Shown: positions 25,277 through 36,367, numbered from the stretch's first letter. The stretch is DNA of 64,000 nucleotides from an uncultured Verrucomicrobiota bacterium (GCA_903898675.1 CAIUGM010000021.1:1-64000); one strand, 5' to 3'. Numbers and translations are program-made. The notes: generated by a model from the letters alone, not told the origin.

Positions 25277-26023
25277 TCAGGTCTTCAAGGCCGCGGCGTA
25301 GTTCGCCTCGGCCTGCGTCCAGTTCACCACGTTCCAGAACGCTGCCACGTACTCCGCCCGGCGGTTCTGATAGTGCAGGTAGTAGGCATGCTCCCATACG
25401 TCCAGCCCGAGCACCGGCCCATCGCCATTGCTGAGCGGCGAATCCTGGTTGGCCGTCGAGTGGATCTGCAGCTTGCCGCCGCTCACCATCAGCCACGCCC
25501 AGCCGCTGCCGAAGCGCTTCATCGCCACCTCGGTAAACTGCTTCTTGAAATCGTCCACGGAACCGAAGGTCGCGGCGATCGCCGCACCCAGTGTTCCGAT
25601 TGGGGCTCCGCCGGCGTTGGGCCCGATGATCTGCCAGAAAAAAGTGTGGTTCACATGACCGCCCGCGTTGTTGTGAATGCCGGTGCGGATAGCCTCCGGC
25701 ACCAGGTTCGGGTCCTTCACCAGCGCCACCGGCCCCAGTGCGAGCAACTCGGGATGGCCGTCCAGCAGTTTCTTGGCGTTGGTGATGTAGGCCTGGTGAT
25801 GCTTCGCGTGATGAATTTCCATCGTCCGGGCATCGATGTGCGGCTCGAGGGCATCATACGCGTAGGCCAGCTTCGGCAATTCCCAGCCGAGCGCCGGGAC
25901 CGCAGCGGCGGGTGCGTCCGCCGCCACCGCCTTGCCCAGACCGAGTCCTGCCACCGCCACACTGGCGCCGATAATCTTGAGCGCATCGCGCCGGGACATT
26001 GAGGAATTATTGTCGGGATTCAT
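25277..26023 (-). CDS. sodB: Tat-exported Fe/Mn superoxide dismutase
   Basis: The 248-residue protein is a Fe/Mn-type [63 protein letters not shown], and the metal-binding [13 protein letters not shown]. The catalytic ligands, three His and one Asp, are in place. In front is a twin-arginine signal ([20 protein letters not shown]), so the enzyme is probably exported to the periplasm, which is unusual for this family. The ATG at 26023 gives a clean Tat signal. The metal (Fe or Mn) cannot be decided by eye. Confidence 0.92.
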   Translation of the reverse strand: MNPDNNSSMSRRDALKIIGASVAVAGLGLGKAVAADAPAAAVPALGWELPKLAYAYDALEPHIDARTMEIHHAKHHQAYITNAKKLLDGHPELLALGPVALVKDPNLVPEAIRTGIHNNAGGHVNHTFFWQIIGPNAGGAPIGTLGAAIAATFGSVDDFKKQFTEVAMKRFGSGWAWLMVSGGKLQIHSTANQDSPLSNGDGPVLGLDVWEHAYYLHYQNRRAEYVAAFWNVVNWTQAEANYAAALKT

Positions 26024-26184
26024 GCCGCTAGGGTGCCCGGAAACCCGGGCGGTGCAAGCGCGGGCGGCTGGGGTGCTCTCCTGATGCCGTGCGTGGTCAA
26101 TCCCCGCCCCCGGCTGAAGGGCAGCCCGCAATTAGGACATCACGGGGGCTTGTTTTATATTTCGAATCACACTAACAAAACCCG

Positions 26185-26934
26185 GTGCTTCTCTTCCGTC
26201 GCATCTTCAATTTCGAAAAAGCCAAGGTCGTTCAGTCCGAGCAGCGGCTGAACCAGCGGTACACGCCCGGCCCCTCCTTTCCCCTGCAGGCCGTACTCAT
26301 CCTCGCGGGCCGCGAGTGGCCGGCCAAGGTGTTGAATATTTCCGGCAATGGCGTGGGCCTGCTGGTTGATCCCGTGGCGGCGCCGGCCGATGGCCAGGTG
26401 GTCCAATTGCGCCTGTCGCTGGACCGGCACCGGCTCGAACTCGCTGCCCGCATCGCCCATTTGAAGCCCGCCGAGAAGGGCCTGTACTGCGGAATCGGGC
26501 TCACCTTCACCGATTTCAACCTGCAGAAAGCCTACCTGCAGCTGCTGCAACCCATCACCATCGGCCAGTCGCTGATGGCCGTGCCTGGCGACCGGGTCGT
26601 CCAGAACGAACCGCAGTTCATCAAGCAGGTTTACCGCGGCGAGGAAGGCTCCGTGCTGACCGTGTGGCTGGAAACAACCCCCGGCACGCCCCTGCACAGC
26701 TTCGAGTTCCAGATGCATGACTACTTTTGCCGGGCCAAGATGAAGACCGGCGCACTCGAGGCCTACCAGCTGGAGGCGGCCGATTCCCACACCGCCAAGC
26801 TCGCCAACCCTGTCTTCGATACCACCGGCGGGCTGCACGACGAAATCCGCCAGCTCTTCCGCTGGATCGTGCCCAACCTGTCCCGTTCGATCCCCGATGA
26901 TGTGCGCGCGGTGCTGCTGGGGTTTGCGGCCTGA
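26185..26934 (+). CDS. PilZ-like domain protein, paralogue A
   Basis: The 249-residue product starts with a GTG codon (26185). The N-terminal NQRYTPGPSFPLQAVLIL segment and the following LNISGNGVGLLV match the PilZ pattern R-x-x-x-R...(D/N)-x-S-x-x-G, though only loosely; PilZ domains commonly bind cyclic di-GMP. The C-terminal half (SFEFQMHDYFCRAKM, IRQLFRWIVPNLSR) is not recognised. A full-length paralogue lies at 30437, on the other side of gatCAB. Function is unknown; c-di-GMP binding is a guess. Confidence 0.6.
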   Translation: MLLFRRIFNFEKAKVVQSEQRLNQRYTPGPSFPLQAVLILAGREWPAKVLNISGNGVGLLVDPVAAPADGQVVQLRLSLDRHRLELAARIAHLKPAEKGLYCGIGLTFTDFNLQKAYLQLLQPITIGQSLMAVPGDRVVQNEPQFIKQVYRGEEGSVLTVWLETTPGTPLHSFEFQMHDYFCRAKMKTGALEAYQLEAADSHTAKLANPVFDTTGGLHDEIRQLFRWIVPNLSRSIPDDVRAVLLGFAA

Positions 26935-26964
26935 GTAGGCGGTCCCGCCCCGCCCAAATCAGTT

Positions 26965-28407
<1,443 letters not shown>

Positions 28408-28416
28408 TTCAGAGAG

Positions 28417-28487
28417 TGCCCACGGAACACGCGGAATCCACTGAAACGGAATAGCGCGTTCCGTGTCTTCCGTGGGTTCCGTGGGCA
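28417..28487. repeat. Palindromic repeat in the gatA-gatB gap
   Basis: tgcccacggaac (28417-28428) is the exact reverse complement of gttccgtgggca (28476-28487), with further partial matches inside (acacgcggaat against attccgtgtc-like text). It belongs to the cacggaacac/gtgttccgtg family seen again at 60668 and 62198. Confidence 0.75.
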
Positions 28488-28497
28488 GAAATGGTTT

Positions 28498-29967
28498 TCA
28501 AAGGACCGGATGTTTAGTGTGCCAGTCATGGCCCTGTTCGTAGGCGCGGGCGATCGCAAGCAGCGCAGATTCCTGGAACGGCTGGCCGATGACCTGGAGG
28601 CCGATCGGCAGGCCGCCGCCCGTGAAGCCGCAGGGCACGGAGATGCCGGGCAGCCCCGCGAGGTTCACGCCGATGGTGTAGATATCGTTCAGGTACATGG
28701 CCAGCGGGTCGGAGACCTTCTCGCCGATCTTGAACGCGGCGGTCGGCGACGTGGGCGACAGCAGCGCGTCACACTCCTGGAACACCCGCATGAACTCATC
28801 GCGGATCAGCGTGCGCACCTTCTGTGCGCGGAGATAATACGCGTCGTAGTAACCGCTGCTCAGCACGTAGGTGCCGAGGATGATCCGCCGCTTCACCTCC
28901 TCGCCGAAACCCTCGGCCCGCGACTTGAAGTACAGGTCGACGGCGTTGGTCGCCGCCGCGGAACGATGGCCGTAGCGCATGCCATCGTAGCGCGCCAGGT
29001 TGGAGGAGCACTCCGCGGTCGCGATGATGTAGTAGGCCGCCACGGCATACTCCGCGGTGAAAGGCATGGAGACCTCCCTGATCTCGCACCCGCTCCGCCG
29101 GTAAAATTCAATGGCCTGCCTGACGGCCGCGCCCACCTCGGGATCCAGCCCGGCCCCGAAGAATTCCCTCGGGACACCCAGCCGCCACGGGCCGGTGCGC
29201 TGCTTGAGCTCGGCCCGATAATCCGGCACCGGCGTCGCGAACGAGGTGGAGTCGCGCTGATCGTGGCCGGCCACCGCGCCCAGCAGCAGGGCCGCATCCT
29301 CGACCGTGTGCGCAAAGGTTCCGATCTGGTCGAGGGAGGACGCAAAGGCGGCGAGACCGTAGCGTGAAACCAGCCCGTAGGTCGGCTTCAACCCGACGAT
29401 GCCGCACAGCGCCGCCGGCTGCCGGATTGATCCGCCCGTGTCGGAGCCAAGCGAGGCCGGGGCCTCGCCCGCCGCGACCGCGGCGGCGGCCCCGCCCGAA
29501 CTGCCGCCCGGCACGCGGGACAAATCCCAGGGATTCGAGGTCGGCCCGAACGCCGAGTTTTCCGTCGACGAGCCCATGGCAAATTCGTCCATGTTCAGCC
29601 GGCCCCACGGGATCATCCCCGCCGCCTTCAGGTTGGTGGTGGCCGTCGCGTCGTAGGGCGAGACGTAGTTGGCCAGCATTTTGCTCGAGCACGTCAGCGG
29701 CTGGCCCTCGACGGCGATCACGTCCTTGAAACCGACGGGGATGCCATCGAGCGGCCCCCGCGCCCGCCCCTGGGCCCGGCGCTCGTCGGCGGCCAGGGCC
29801 AGGGCCAGGGCCCCGGGTTCGTCGAAGGAATTGAAGGCCTTGACGCGGCCGTCCACCGCCTTGGTCCGGGCGACAAACGCCTGCAGCAGCTCGACGGACG
29901 AGATCTTCGCCGTCTCGAGGAGCGCCGACAGTTGGGCGACCGGTTGGAAAATGAGTTCGGCAGCCAT
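28498..29967 (-). CDS. gatA: Asp/Glu-tRNA amidotransferase subunit A
   Basis: The 489-residue amidase subunit releases ammonia from glutamine. The catalytic Ser-cisSer-Lys triad and the glycine-serine-rich signature are visible in GFKDVIAVEG (Lys region), RVPGGSSGGAAAAVAAGEA and LGSDTGGSIRQPAALCGIVG. The ATG at 29967 gives MAAELIFQPV; a TTG at 29979 is an alternative. It is four bases downstream of gatC and upstream of gatB. Confidence 0.96.
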   Translation of the reverse strand: MAAELIFQPVAQLSALLETAKISSVELLQAFVARTKAVDGRVKAFNSFDEPGALALALAADERRAQGRARGPLDGIPVGFKDVIAVEGQPLTCSSKMLANYVSPYDATATTNLKAAGMIPWGRLNMDEFAMGSSTENSAFGPTSNPWDLSRVPGGSSGGAAAAVAAGEAPASLGSDTGGSIRQPAALCGIVGLKPTYGLVSRYGLAAFASSLDQIGTFAHTVEDAALLLGAVAGHDQRDSTSFATPVPDYRAELKQRTGPWRLGVPREFFGAGLDPEVGAAVRQAIEFYRRSGCEIREVSMPFTAEYAVAAYYIIATAECSSNLARYDGMRYGHRSAAATNAVDLYFKSRAEGFGEEVKRRIILGTYVLSSGYYDAYYLRAQKVRTLIRDEFMRVFQECDALLSPTSPTAAFKIGEKVSDPLAMYLNDIYTIGVNLAGLPGISVPCGFTGGGLPIGLQVIGQPFQESALLAIARAYEQGHDWHTKHPVL

Positions 29968-29971
29968 CGCC

Positions 29972-30244
29972 CTATTCAACCACCTTGGGCAGCACGATGC
30001 ACTGGTCGCGCTGCATGGGTGCGTTCTGCAGCGCCTGAGCCGCCGTCAGCCCCGCCCGGGGCGTGTCCGCCGCCCAGACATTGAAGACCGGTGAGGCATG
30101 CGCCATCGGCTCCACCCCCGAGACGTCCACCTGTTTCAGCTTCTCGACGTAGTGCAGGATCTCGCCGAGTTGCTGGGTGAAGCGCGTCTTCTCCGCCTCG
30201 GTGAGCGCGAGGCGGGCGAGATTCGCCACGTATTCAATGTTCAT
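29972..30244 (-). CDS. gatC: Asp/Glu-tRNA amidotransferase subunit C
   Basis: The 90-residue helical subunit (MNIEYVANLARLALTEAEKT...LGEILHYVEKLKQVDVSGVEP) stabilises GatA-GatB. The ATG at 30244 fits the family start; the frame also has a Met six codons upstream (30262). It opens the gatC-gatA-gatB operon on the minus strand. The protein has no catalytic residues. Confidence 0.93.
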   Translation of the reverse strand: MNIEYVANLARLALTEAEKTRFTQQLGEILHYVEKLKQVDVSGVEPMAHASPVFNVWAADTPRAGLTAAQALQNAPMQRDQCIVLPKVVE

Positions 30245-30436
30245 GTCGGCAGCCGGCTTCATGGGTGGGTCAAAAGACAGGCACCAAGCAGGCGGCCGAA
30301 CGGCGGGTTGGCAACCGGCAAAAACCGGGCGGCGGCGCACCTTTGCCCGCCCATGCGCCGGCACTCTTGCAAAAATGCCGGCGAGCTGTTGTGTGCGAGC
30401 TTGAGCCCTCCCACCAATTAACCTAGGCTAAGAACT

Positions 30437-31222
30437 GTGTTACTTTTCAAACGCATCCTGAATTTCAGCAAAGAGGCGGAAGCGCCGAGCGATAAGCGCA
30501 AGAACCAGCGCCATGCGGTCGGCCCGACTTTTCCGTTCAAGGCCGTGCTGACGCTGATCGGGCACGATGGCGAGGGCAACCCGATCAAGGACGAAAAAGG
30601 CCAGGACTGGTCCGGCCGGCTCGCCAATCTTTCCGGCAGCGGCGCCAGCATCCAGCTCCACTCGGCGGCCGTGGGCATCCGGGGCGAACCCTGCCGCTTC
30701 AAGCTGAGCCTCGACAGCTACGTCCTCGAGTTTCCCGGTACAATCGCGCATTTTCGTTCCTACCCGCAGTACACCCTGTGCGGCTTCTCCTTCAATTTCC
30801 CCGACTTTGAAACCGAGAAGGCTTACATGCAAATGCTGGAGCCGGTCTCGATCGGCGCCTCGCTGACCCCCGTGGATGCGAAAAAGGTCAAGCAGGACAC
30901 CGACGGGCTGACCAAGGAACAGTTCACCGGCGTCGGCACCGCCCTGCTGAACGTCTGGCGGCAGGAGTCGGACAACGCGATTTACAGCTTTGATTTCCGC
31001 ATGAACGACTACGGCGTGCGGTGGAGCGACGGCATGACGGAGGTCGAGCCCTACGGCGTGGCCAAGCAGAATCCCGCCGCGAAGAACACCGCCTCCCCTT
31101 TCATCCATCTCACGGAGACGCAACTCGAGGAGGTCCGCTGGCTGTTCTGCCTCGCGGTGCCCAATCTCGCCAAGGCCGTCCCGCTGGATGTGCGCAAGTT
31201 CATGACGAAGCTGGTGGCGTGA
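30437..31222 (+). CDS. PilZ-like domain protein, paralogue B
   Basis: The 261-residue product begins LLFKRILNFSKE, nearly identical to paralogue A (LLFRRIFNFEKA), and also starts with GTG. Both have the same order: an RxxxR-like basic segment with NQRHAVGPTFPFKAVLTL, the small-residue motif GRLANLSGSGASIQL, a beta-barrel half, and a C-terminal ending in LAVPNLAKAVPLDVRKFM. Both lie beside the gatCAB operon on the opposite strand. c-di-GMP binding is possible but unproven. Confidence 0.6.
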   Translation: MLLFKRILNFSKEAEAPSDKRKNQRHAVGPTFPFKAVLTLIGHDGEGNPIKDEKGQDWSGRLANLSGSGASIQLHSAAVGIRGEPCRFKLSLDSYVLEFPGTIAHFRSYPQYTLCGFSFNFPDFETEKAYMQMLEPVSIGASLTPVDAKKVKQDTDGLTKEQFTGVGTALLNVWRQESDNAIYSFDFRMNDYGVRWSDGMTEVEPYGVAKQNPAAKNTASPFIHLTETQLEEVRWLFCLAVPNLAKAVPLDVRKFMTKLVA

Positions 31223-31265
31223 GCCGGGGTGAAGCGCGCCCCAGTACTCCCGCAGGGCGGCCGCC

Positions 31266-33725
31266 TCACCCCCGGACCGTCATCGTCCCATCCGCCGCGA
31301 TGGTCTGCTGCAGCTTGGTGAACGCCACATTGACCTCGTCGTCGGTGAGCGTGCGCACCGCCGAACGGAACGAGAGCGAGAAGGCCACGCTCTTTTTCCC
31401 CTCGGGCAGCCCCTGCCCCTGATAGACGTCAAAAACCTCGACCGCCTCGACGGCGAAACCGTCACCCGTGGAGGCTTGCGCCGCCTTGAGCAGCTCCGCG
31501 CGCACCTCGGCGGCGTGACGGCCGGCCTCGACCACGAGCGCGATATCGCGCAGCGCCGCCGGGAAGAGGCTGAACGGCTGGTAGCGGCGATGGCCGGTGA
31601 CGGCCGCCAGTTTGGCCGGGAGCACCGCCAACATGCCCGCCCACACGCGGCCCTCGACCCCGAGGTTGCGGACCATGGGCAGGTTCAGGAGACCGAAGCG
31701 GGCGGTCCAGCCGTCGTTCATCTCGCCGGCGGCGGCCGAATGACCTTCCTGCCAACCCCAGAACGCCCCGCGGACCGGCACGAGTTGCTGCTGGTCCAGT
31801 TCGATCCCCGCCTGGCGGGCCAGGATCTGCATGTGCTGTTTCACCGCGAAGAAATCCGGCTCGGGCCGCGCCAGCCAGGCCCGGTCCTTGGGATTGTGGC
31901 AAAGGACAAAACCAACGGCCACGCATTCCTGCACCGTGCCGTTGTTCTCCATGAACACCCGGCCGGTTTCGAAAAGCCGCGCGACCGGCACGCCCCGCGA
32001 CTGGTTCAACTTCAGTGACTCCAAAATACCCATGATCAAGGTGGGCCGCAGGTGCGACTGGTCGTCGACGAACGGATTGGCGAGCCCGAGCTCGGCGGCG
32101 GAGACGTCGGAGACCCACGTGGACAGTTCCTTTTGCGCGCGCAGGGTGTAGTTGACGACCTCGTGGAAAGACTGGCCGACGAGATAATCCCCGGCCTTGC
32201 GGTTGAACACCACGATCGGGTCGTCGTCACCGTCGATCAAAGCGGGCCCCGTGCAGGCCGCCGCCGGGACCCGGTCGGTACCGTAAACCCGCAGGACCTC
32301 CTCCACGAGGTCGATGGGGCGGTCGAGATCGGAGCGGTAGCTGGGCACCGTCACAATCCACTCAAAGCCCTCGTCCTTCTTCTTCTCACCGGTGATAGCC
32401 AGGTTGAGCGACTCGAGGGACTGGCGGATTTCCTCGTCCCCGATCGAAAAGCCGAGCCGCGCGCGGATGTAGTCCGGCGTGACCGTGATCTCGCGCTGCC
32501 AGGGCCGGTCGCCGCCGACCTTGATGACCGGGCCGGCCACGGTGCCGCCCGCGGTCTCGAGAATCAAATCAATGGCGCGGTAAGCCGCCTCCAGCGTGCT
32601 ATGCGGGTCAACCCCGCGCTCGAAGCGATAGGAGGAATCCGAGGCCAGGCCGAGCCGCCGGCCCGTCCAGCGGATGGATTGCGGCCGGAAATAAGCGGCC
32701 TCCAGCACGATGTCGGTCGTGGTGGCATCGACCTCGGCGCTCGCGCCGCCCATGATGCCGGCGACGACCAGGGGCTGGGATTCATCGGCGATGACCAGCA
32801 TGCGGCTGTTGAGCGCGCGCTCCTTGCCGTCGAGCGTGGTGAGCTTCTCGCCGTCGGCCGCCCGGCGGACCACGATCTGGCGCCCGCCGATCTTCTTCGC
32901 ATCGAAAATGTGCAGCGGCTGCCCCAGCTCGAGCATGACGTAGTTGCCCACGTCGACGAGGTTGTTGATCGGGCGCAGGCCGACGGCCTTGAGCCGTTCC
33001 TGCATCCAGGCCGGACTCGGGCCGACCTTGACCCCGGCGACCGCAATGCCGACGTACAGCGGGCAATCCTCCGCGTGGTCGACCCGGATGCCGGCGAGGA
33101 TGTCGGGGCGGGGCGCCGGGTCGGACTTGCCGCGAAACTTGATCTCTGGAAACTGCACCTCGAGCTTGATCCAGGCCGCGAGCTCGCGGGCGATGCCGAT
33201 GTGACTGAGGGCGTCGGGCCGGTTGGGCGTGATCTCGATGTCGAAAACGGTGTCGCCCTCGGGCATGACGGAATTGAGCAAGGCCCCGATGGGCGCGGCC
33301 GGGTCGAGCAGCAGCAGGCCCGCATGGTCGTCCCCCAGGCCGAGCTCATCCGCCGCACACATCATGCCGTCGGACTGCTGGCCGCGGATCTTGGACTGCT
33401 TGATCTTGAAGTCACCGGGCAGCACCGCGCCCGGGAGCGCCACCGGGACCCGGTTGCCGGCATCACAGTTCGGTGCCCCGCACACGATGGTCCGCACCCC
33501 GCCGTGGGCCGGGCCCACGTCGACCGTGCAGACCGAGAGCTTGTCCGCGTTCGGGTGCTTGTCGCGCGTCTTGATCTCGCCGACGACCACGAGGTCGAGC
33601 GGCGGCAGGCCGGTGTTGACCACCCCCTCGACCTCGAAGCCAAGGAGCGTGATGGCGCGCATCAGCTCATCGGCTGAGGCGTAAATCCGGACATATTGTC
33701 TGAGCCAGTTGCGGCTGATTTTCAT
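31266..33725 (-). CDS. pheT: Phenylalanine-tRNA ligase beta subunit
   Basis: The 819-residue subunit starts MKISRNWLRQYVRIYASADE and contains the tRNA-binding EMAP-like domain (ARY motif region around LDLVVVGEIKTRDKHPNADK), the B3/B4 editing region (DALSHIGIARELAAW), the catalytic-like core (RRLGLASDSSYRFERGVD) and the C-terminal anticodon-binding domain (QPFSLFPAALRDIALVV). It follows pheS on the minus strand. Confidence 0.96.
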   Translation of the reverse strand: MKISRNWLRQYVRIYASADELMRAITLLGFEVEGVVNTGLPPLDLVVVGEIKTRDKHPNADKLSVCTVDVGPAHGGVRTIVCGAPNCDAGNRVPVALPGAVLPGDFKIKQSKIRGQQSDGMMCAADELGLGDDHAGLLLLDPAAPIGALLNSVMPEGDTVFDIEITPNRPDALSHIGIARELAAWIKLEVQFPEIKFRGKSDPAPRPDILAGIRVDHAEDCPLYVGIAVAGVKVGPSPAWMQERLKAVGLRPINNLVDVGNYVMLELGQPLHIFDAKKIGGRQIVVRRAADGEKLTTLDGKERALNSRMLVIADESQPLVVAGIMGGASAEVDATTTDIVLEAAYFRPQSIRWTGRRLGLASDSSYRFERGVDPHSTLEAAYRAIDLILETAGGTVAGPVIKVGGDRPWQREITVTPDYIRARLGFSIGDEEIRQSLESLNLAITGEKKKDEGFEWIVTVPSYRSDLDRPIDLVEEVLRVYGTDRVPAAACTGPALIDGDDDPIVVFNRKAGDYLVGQSFHEVVNYTLRAQKELSTWVSDVSAAELGLANPFVDDQSHLRPTLIMGILESLKLNQSRGVPVARLFETGRVFMENNGTVQECVAVGFVLCHNPKDRAWLARPEPDFFAVKQHMQILARQAGIELDQQQLVPVRGAFWGWQEGHSAAAGEMNDGWTARFGLLNLPMVRNLGVEGRVWAGMLAVLPAKLAAVTGHRRYQPFSLFPAALRDIALVVEAGRHAAEVRAELLKAAQASTGDGFAVEAVEVFDVYQGQGLPEGKKSVAFSLSFRSAVRTLTDDEVNVAFTKLQQTIAADGTMTVRG

Positions 33726-33737
33726 TGAAGGAGAGTG

Positions 33738-33807
33738 GCCCGCGAAGGACGCGAGTTAACGCGAAGAAGCGGGAAATGATTGGCGTGAATTCGGGTGATT
33801 CGCGGGC
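33738..33807. repeat. Inverted repeat between pheS and pheT
   Basis: gcccgcgaa (33738-33746) is the exact reverse complement of ttcgcgggc (33799-33807); the interior is repeat-like (gacgcgagttaacgcgaag). It sits in the 88-bp gap between pheS and pheT and looks like another dispersed intergenic palindrome. Confidence 0.6.
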
Positions 33808-33813
33808 AAAACC

Positions 33814-34857
33814 TCAGGCGAATTGCTTCAGGAAACGGAGGTCGTTCTGGTAGAAATAGCGGATGTCATCGATGCCGTACATCAGCATGGCGAGGCGCTC
33901 GAGGCCCATGCCGAAGGCGTAGCCGGTCCAGACGTTGGGGTCGTAGCCGACGCCCTCGAAGACGGCGGGGTCGACCAGGCCGCAGCCGCCGATCTCGATC
34001 CATTCCTTGTTCACCTTGGGCAGGTGCTGGGCGGAAAGGTCCACCTCGAAGCTCGGCTCGGTGTAACCGAAGTAGTGCGGGCGGAAACGGGTCTTCGTGT
34101 CCTTGCCGAGGAGCGAGGCGAAGATGTAGTCGAGCAGCGCCTTGAGGTCGCGCACCGTGACGTTCTTGTCCACGTAGAGGCACTCGATCTGGTGGAAGTT
34201 CGCGCTGTGGGTCGCGTCGGAAGTGTCGCGGCGGTAAACGCGGCCCGGCGAGACGATCCGGATCGGCGGCTCGCCCTTGAGCATCGTACGGATCTGCACG
34301 GAGGACGTGTGGGTCCGCAGGAGGTATTTCTCCTCGGGGACCCGCTTGGTGACGTTGGCGAAGCGCGCCTTCTCGGGAAAGTAGAACGTGTCCTGGGCGT
34401 CGCGCGCCGGGTGGTCGGCCGGGGTGTTGAGCGCATCGAAGCAATAGTACTCGGTCTCGACCTCCGGGCCCTCGACCACGGTGAAGCCGGCCTTGCGCAG
34501 GATGCGGCACATCTCCTCGCGCACGAGGGTGAGCGGGTGAAACGTGCCCGGGCCGGCGTCGGGTGAAGGCAGCGTCGGGTCGATGGCCGGCCCCAGCTGG
34601 GCGGAAATCTCCGCGTCGCCGATGCGGGCCAGCGTGGCGTCGAGCTGCACCTGCAGCTGGCCCTTGGTCTCGTTGATGAGCTTGCCCATCGCGGGGCGCT
34701 GCTCCTTGGGCACGGTGCCCATCTGCTTCATCAAGGCGGTGAACTCGCCATTGGGTCCGACATAGCGGGCCTTGGCGGCCTCGAAGTCGGCGCGGGATTT
34801 CAGCGTGGCGAGCTCGGCCGTGGCTTTGGCGAGCAGGGCGGTGAGGGTGGCTTGCAT
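33814..34857 (-). CDS. pheS: Phenylalanine-tRNA ligase alpha subunit
   Basis: The 347-residue class II synthetase subunit has motif 2 in REDDTSDATHSANFHQIECL-like text (RRDTSDATHSANFHQIECLY), and the phenylalanine-binding motif 3 end GYAFGMGLERLAML. The ATG at 34857 yields MQATLTALLAKATAEL, the coiled-coil arm start that is typical of the family. A terminator after rplT lies just upstream. Confidence 0.95.
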   Translation of the reverse strand: MQATLTALLAKATAELATLKSRADFEAAKARYVGPNGEFTALMKQMGTVPKEQRPAMGKLINETKGQLQVQLDATLARIGDAEISAQLGPAIDPTLPSPDAGPGTFHPLTLVREEMCRILRKAGFTVVEGPEVETEYYCFDALNTPADHPARDAQDTFYFPEKARFANVTKRVPEEKYLLRTHTSSVQIRTMLKGEPPIRIVSPGRVYRRDTSDATHSANFHQIECLYVDKNVTVRDLKALLDYIFASLLGKDTKTRFRPHYFGYTEPSFEVDLSAQHLPKVNKEWIEIGGCGLVDPAVFEGVGYDPNVWTGYAFGMGLERLAMLMYGIDDIRYFYQNDLRFLKQFA

Positions 34858-34916
34858 GGTGGGAATTGAATCAACCGCGAAGCGCACAGATGAGCACGAA
34901 GGGCGGTCGGCTGGAA

Positions 34917-34952
34917 ATAAAAAGGACGGGACTCACGAGGAGACCCGTCCTT
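34917..34952 (-). terminator. Intrinsic terminator between rplT and pheS
   Basis: On the minus strand, AAGGACGGG (34952-34944) pairs with CCCGTCCTT (34930-34922), followed by TTTATTTCC. It ends the rpmI-rplT transcript or attenuates it before pheST. Confidence 0.75.
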
Positions 34953-35016
34953 CAAAGAAATGGCGTTGCGGCCATGAAGGCGAGCCTGCAGCGGCTCGCG
35001 TTTTTGAGCAGGTCGC

Positions 35017-35397
35017 TTACGCCTTGGCGGCGCTGGCCTTGATCTTCAACGCGTCCTGGGCCCGCTTGATCAGGCCGCTGAACGCCACGGCGTCGGCGAT
35101 CGCGATCTCGGAGAGCTGGCGGCGGTCGAGCTGGATGTTGGCGGCCTTGAGGCCTTCAATGAAGCGGCTGTAGCTCATGCCGGCCTCGCGGCAGGCGGCG
35201 TTCAGACGCACGATCCAAAGGCCGCGCATGTTGGCCTTCTTCTTCTTGCGATCGATGTAGGCGTACTGCCAGGCATGCTGCACCGCTTCCTTGGCGTAGC
35301 GGAACAGCTTGGATTTGTTGCCGAAATAGCCCTTGGCGTATTTCAGCACTTTCTTGCGGCGCTTGCGCGACGCGGGGGAGTTTGTGACACGAGGCAT
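35017..35397 (-). CDS. rplT: Ribosomal protein L20
   Basis: The 126-residue basic protein matches L20 throughout: PRVTNSPASRKRRKKVLKYA, YFGNKSKLFRYAKEAVQHAW, YAYIDRKKKKANMRGLWIVR, and LDRRQLSEIAIADAVAF. It binds 23S rRNA early in 50S assembly. It follows rpmI on the minus strand. infC, normally before rpmI, is not seen in the 570 bp upstream. Confidence 0.97.
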   Translation of the reverse strand: MPRVTNSPASRKRRKKVLKYAKGYFGNKSKLFRYAKEAVQHAWQYAYIDRKKKKANMRGLWIVRLNAACREAGMSYSRFIEGLKAANIQLDRRQLSEIAIADAVAFSGLIKRAQDALKIKASAAKA

Positions 35398-35477
35398 GTT
35401 GTATTTTTGGTTTAGGGCCGGCGGGTCGTCTCGTTAGGATTCACCCGCCTGGCTGGGTTGGTATGGTGCGCAACAGC

Positions 35478-35675
35478 TTACCGGAGACCGGTAGGCAGAC
35501 AGCGGAGGAGCGGCGCAGCATGGCCGGGAGCCACCAGCTTGTCGCGGGAGGCACGTCGTTTGGACTTCGTGCTCTTCGCGGCCAGCAAGTGACGGAAACC
35601 GGGCGTGCGGCGGATCAGCTTACCCGTTCCGGATATCTTGAAGCGCTTGGCAACGGACTTTTTGGTCTTTTGCAT
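35478..35675 (-). CDS. rpmI: Ribosomal protein L35
   Basis: The 65-residue basic protein reads MQKTKKSVAKRFKISGTGKL, then the conserved RRTPGFRHLLAAKSTKSKRR. The C-terminus (PLLRCLPTGLR) differs slightly from the usual rpmI ending. It opens the rpmI-rplT unit; the region further upstream contains no infC. Confidence 0.95.
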   Translation of the reverse strand: MQKTKKSVAKRFKISGTGKLIRRTPGFRHLLAAKSTKSKRRASRDKLVAPGHAAPLLRCLPTGLR

Positions 35676-36243
35676 GAGGAGAGTGGAGGAAAACAGAGGA
35701 CGCCCGGGCGGTTGGCAAGTGTATTGTCCGACAAAGTGAACCGTCCGGCCGTAAACCCCCTAAACCGGCCTTCAGCAGGCTCCTGCAGTTGGGACCACGC
35801 GGCTCTATCTGCCGCCCGGCCCGGCCCATCCCGGGCGGGGCCGGAAATCGCGGCGTGACCAAACAGTTCGCAGCGCTGGATTCCAGCGCTGCGTTTGGCT
35901 CCGCAGTGGATGTGATTCCCCATCCCCCGGACTCATCCCGCACCGCTGAATCATGATAGCCTGAATGAATTCCAGTTCGTCGCGGGCCAGGTCCTGCCGA
36001 AGGCCGCCAAGCACCCACCGGCGTTCGACATGAGCAGGGAAAGTTCCTCGCGGCGGCTCATCACACTCCGTCTAAATCCTGCGGCTGAATGAAATGTCGC
36101 GCACCAATTTCGATGGGCGAAACCATGCCAGGGCGCGCCGGCACGCCCTTATTTTTCAGAGAGAAACTCGATTCTCTGCAAATACCGCAAATGGGGTTGA
36201 CAAGCCCCAGCCGATAATAACGTTTGCCCCTTCTATTTTTGAC
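35676..36243. other. 568-bp gap between rpmI and tRNA-Lys
   Basis: No credible gene was found here. It contains a perfect 12-bp hairpin with a single-base loop (35869-35880 with 35882-35893, cgcagcgctgga), a TTGACA-like -35 at 36197 with no good -10, and a region of mixed composition at 36180-36240 just before tRNA-Lys. A promoter for rpmI must also lie here, but I cannot place it. Confidence 0.5.
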
Positions 36244-36318
<75 letters not shown>

Positions 36319-36367
36319 AATTGCGTTTTTTCCCAGTCATTTTTGATTTTTGCGCCCAGCGCGCCAC

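Noticed and set aside
36180-36240. TTGACA at 36197 as a tRNA-Lys promoter
   Set aside because: No TATAAT-like box at 16-18 bases; the nearest (gataat) is only ten bases away.
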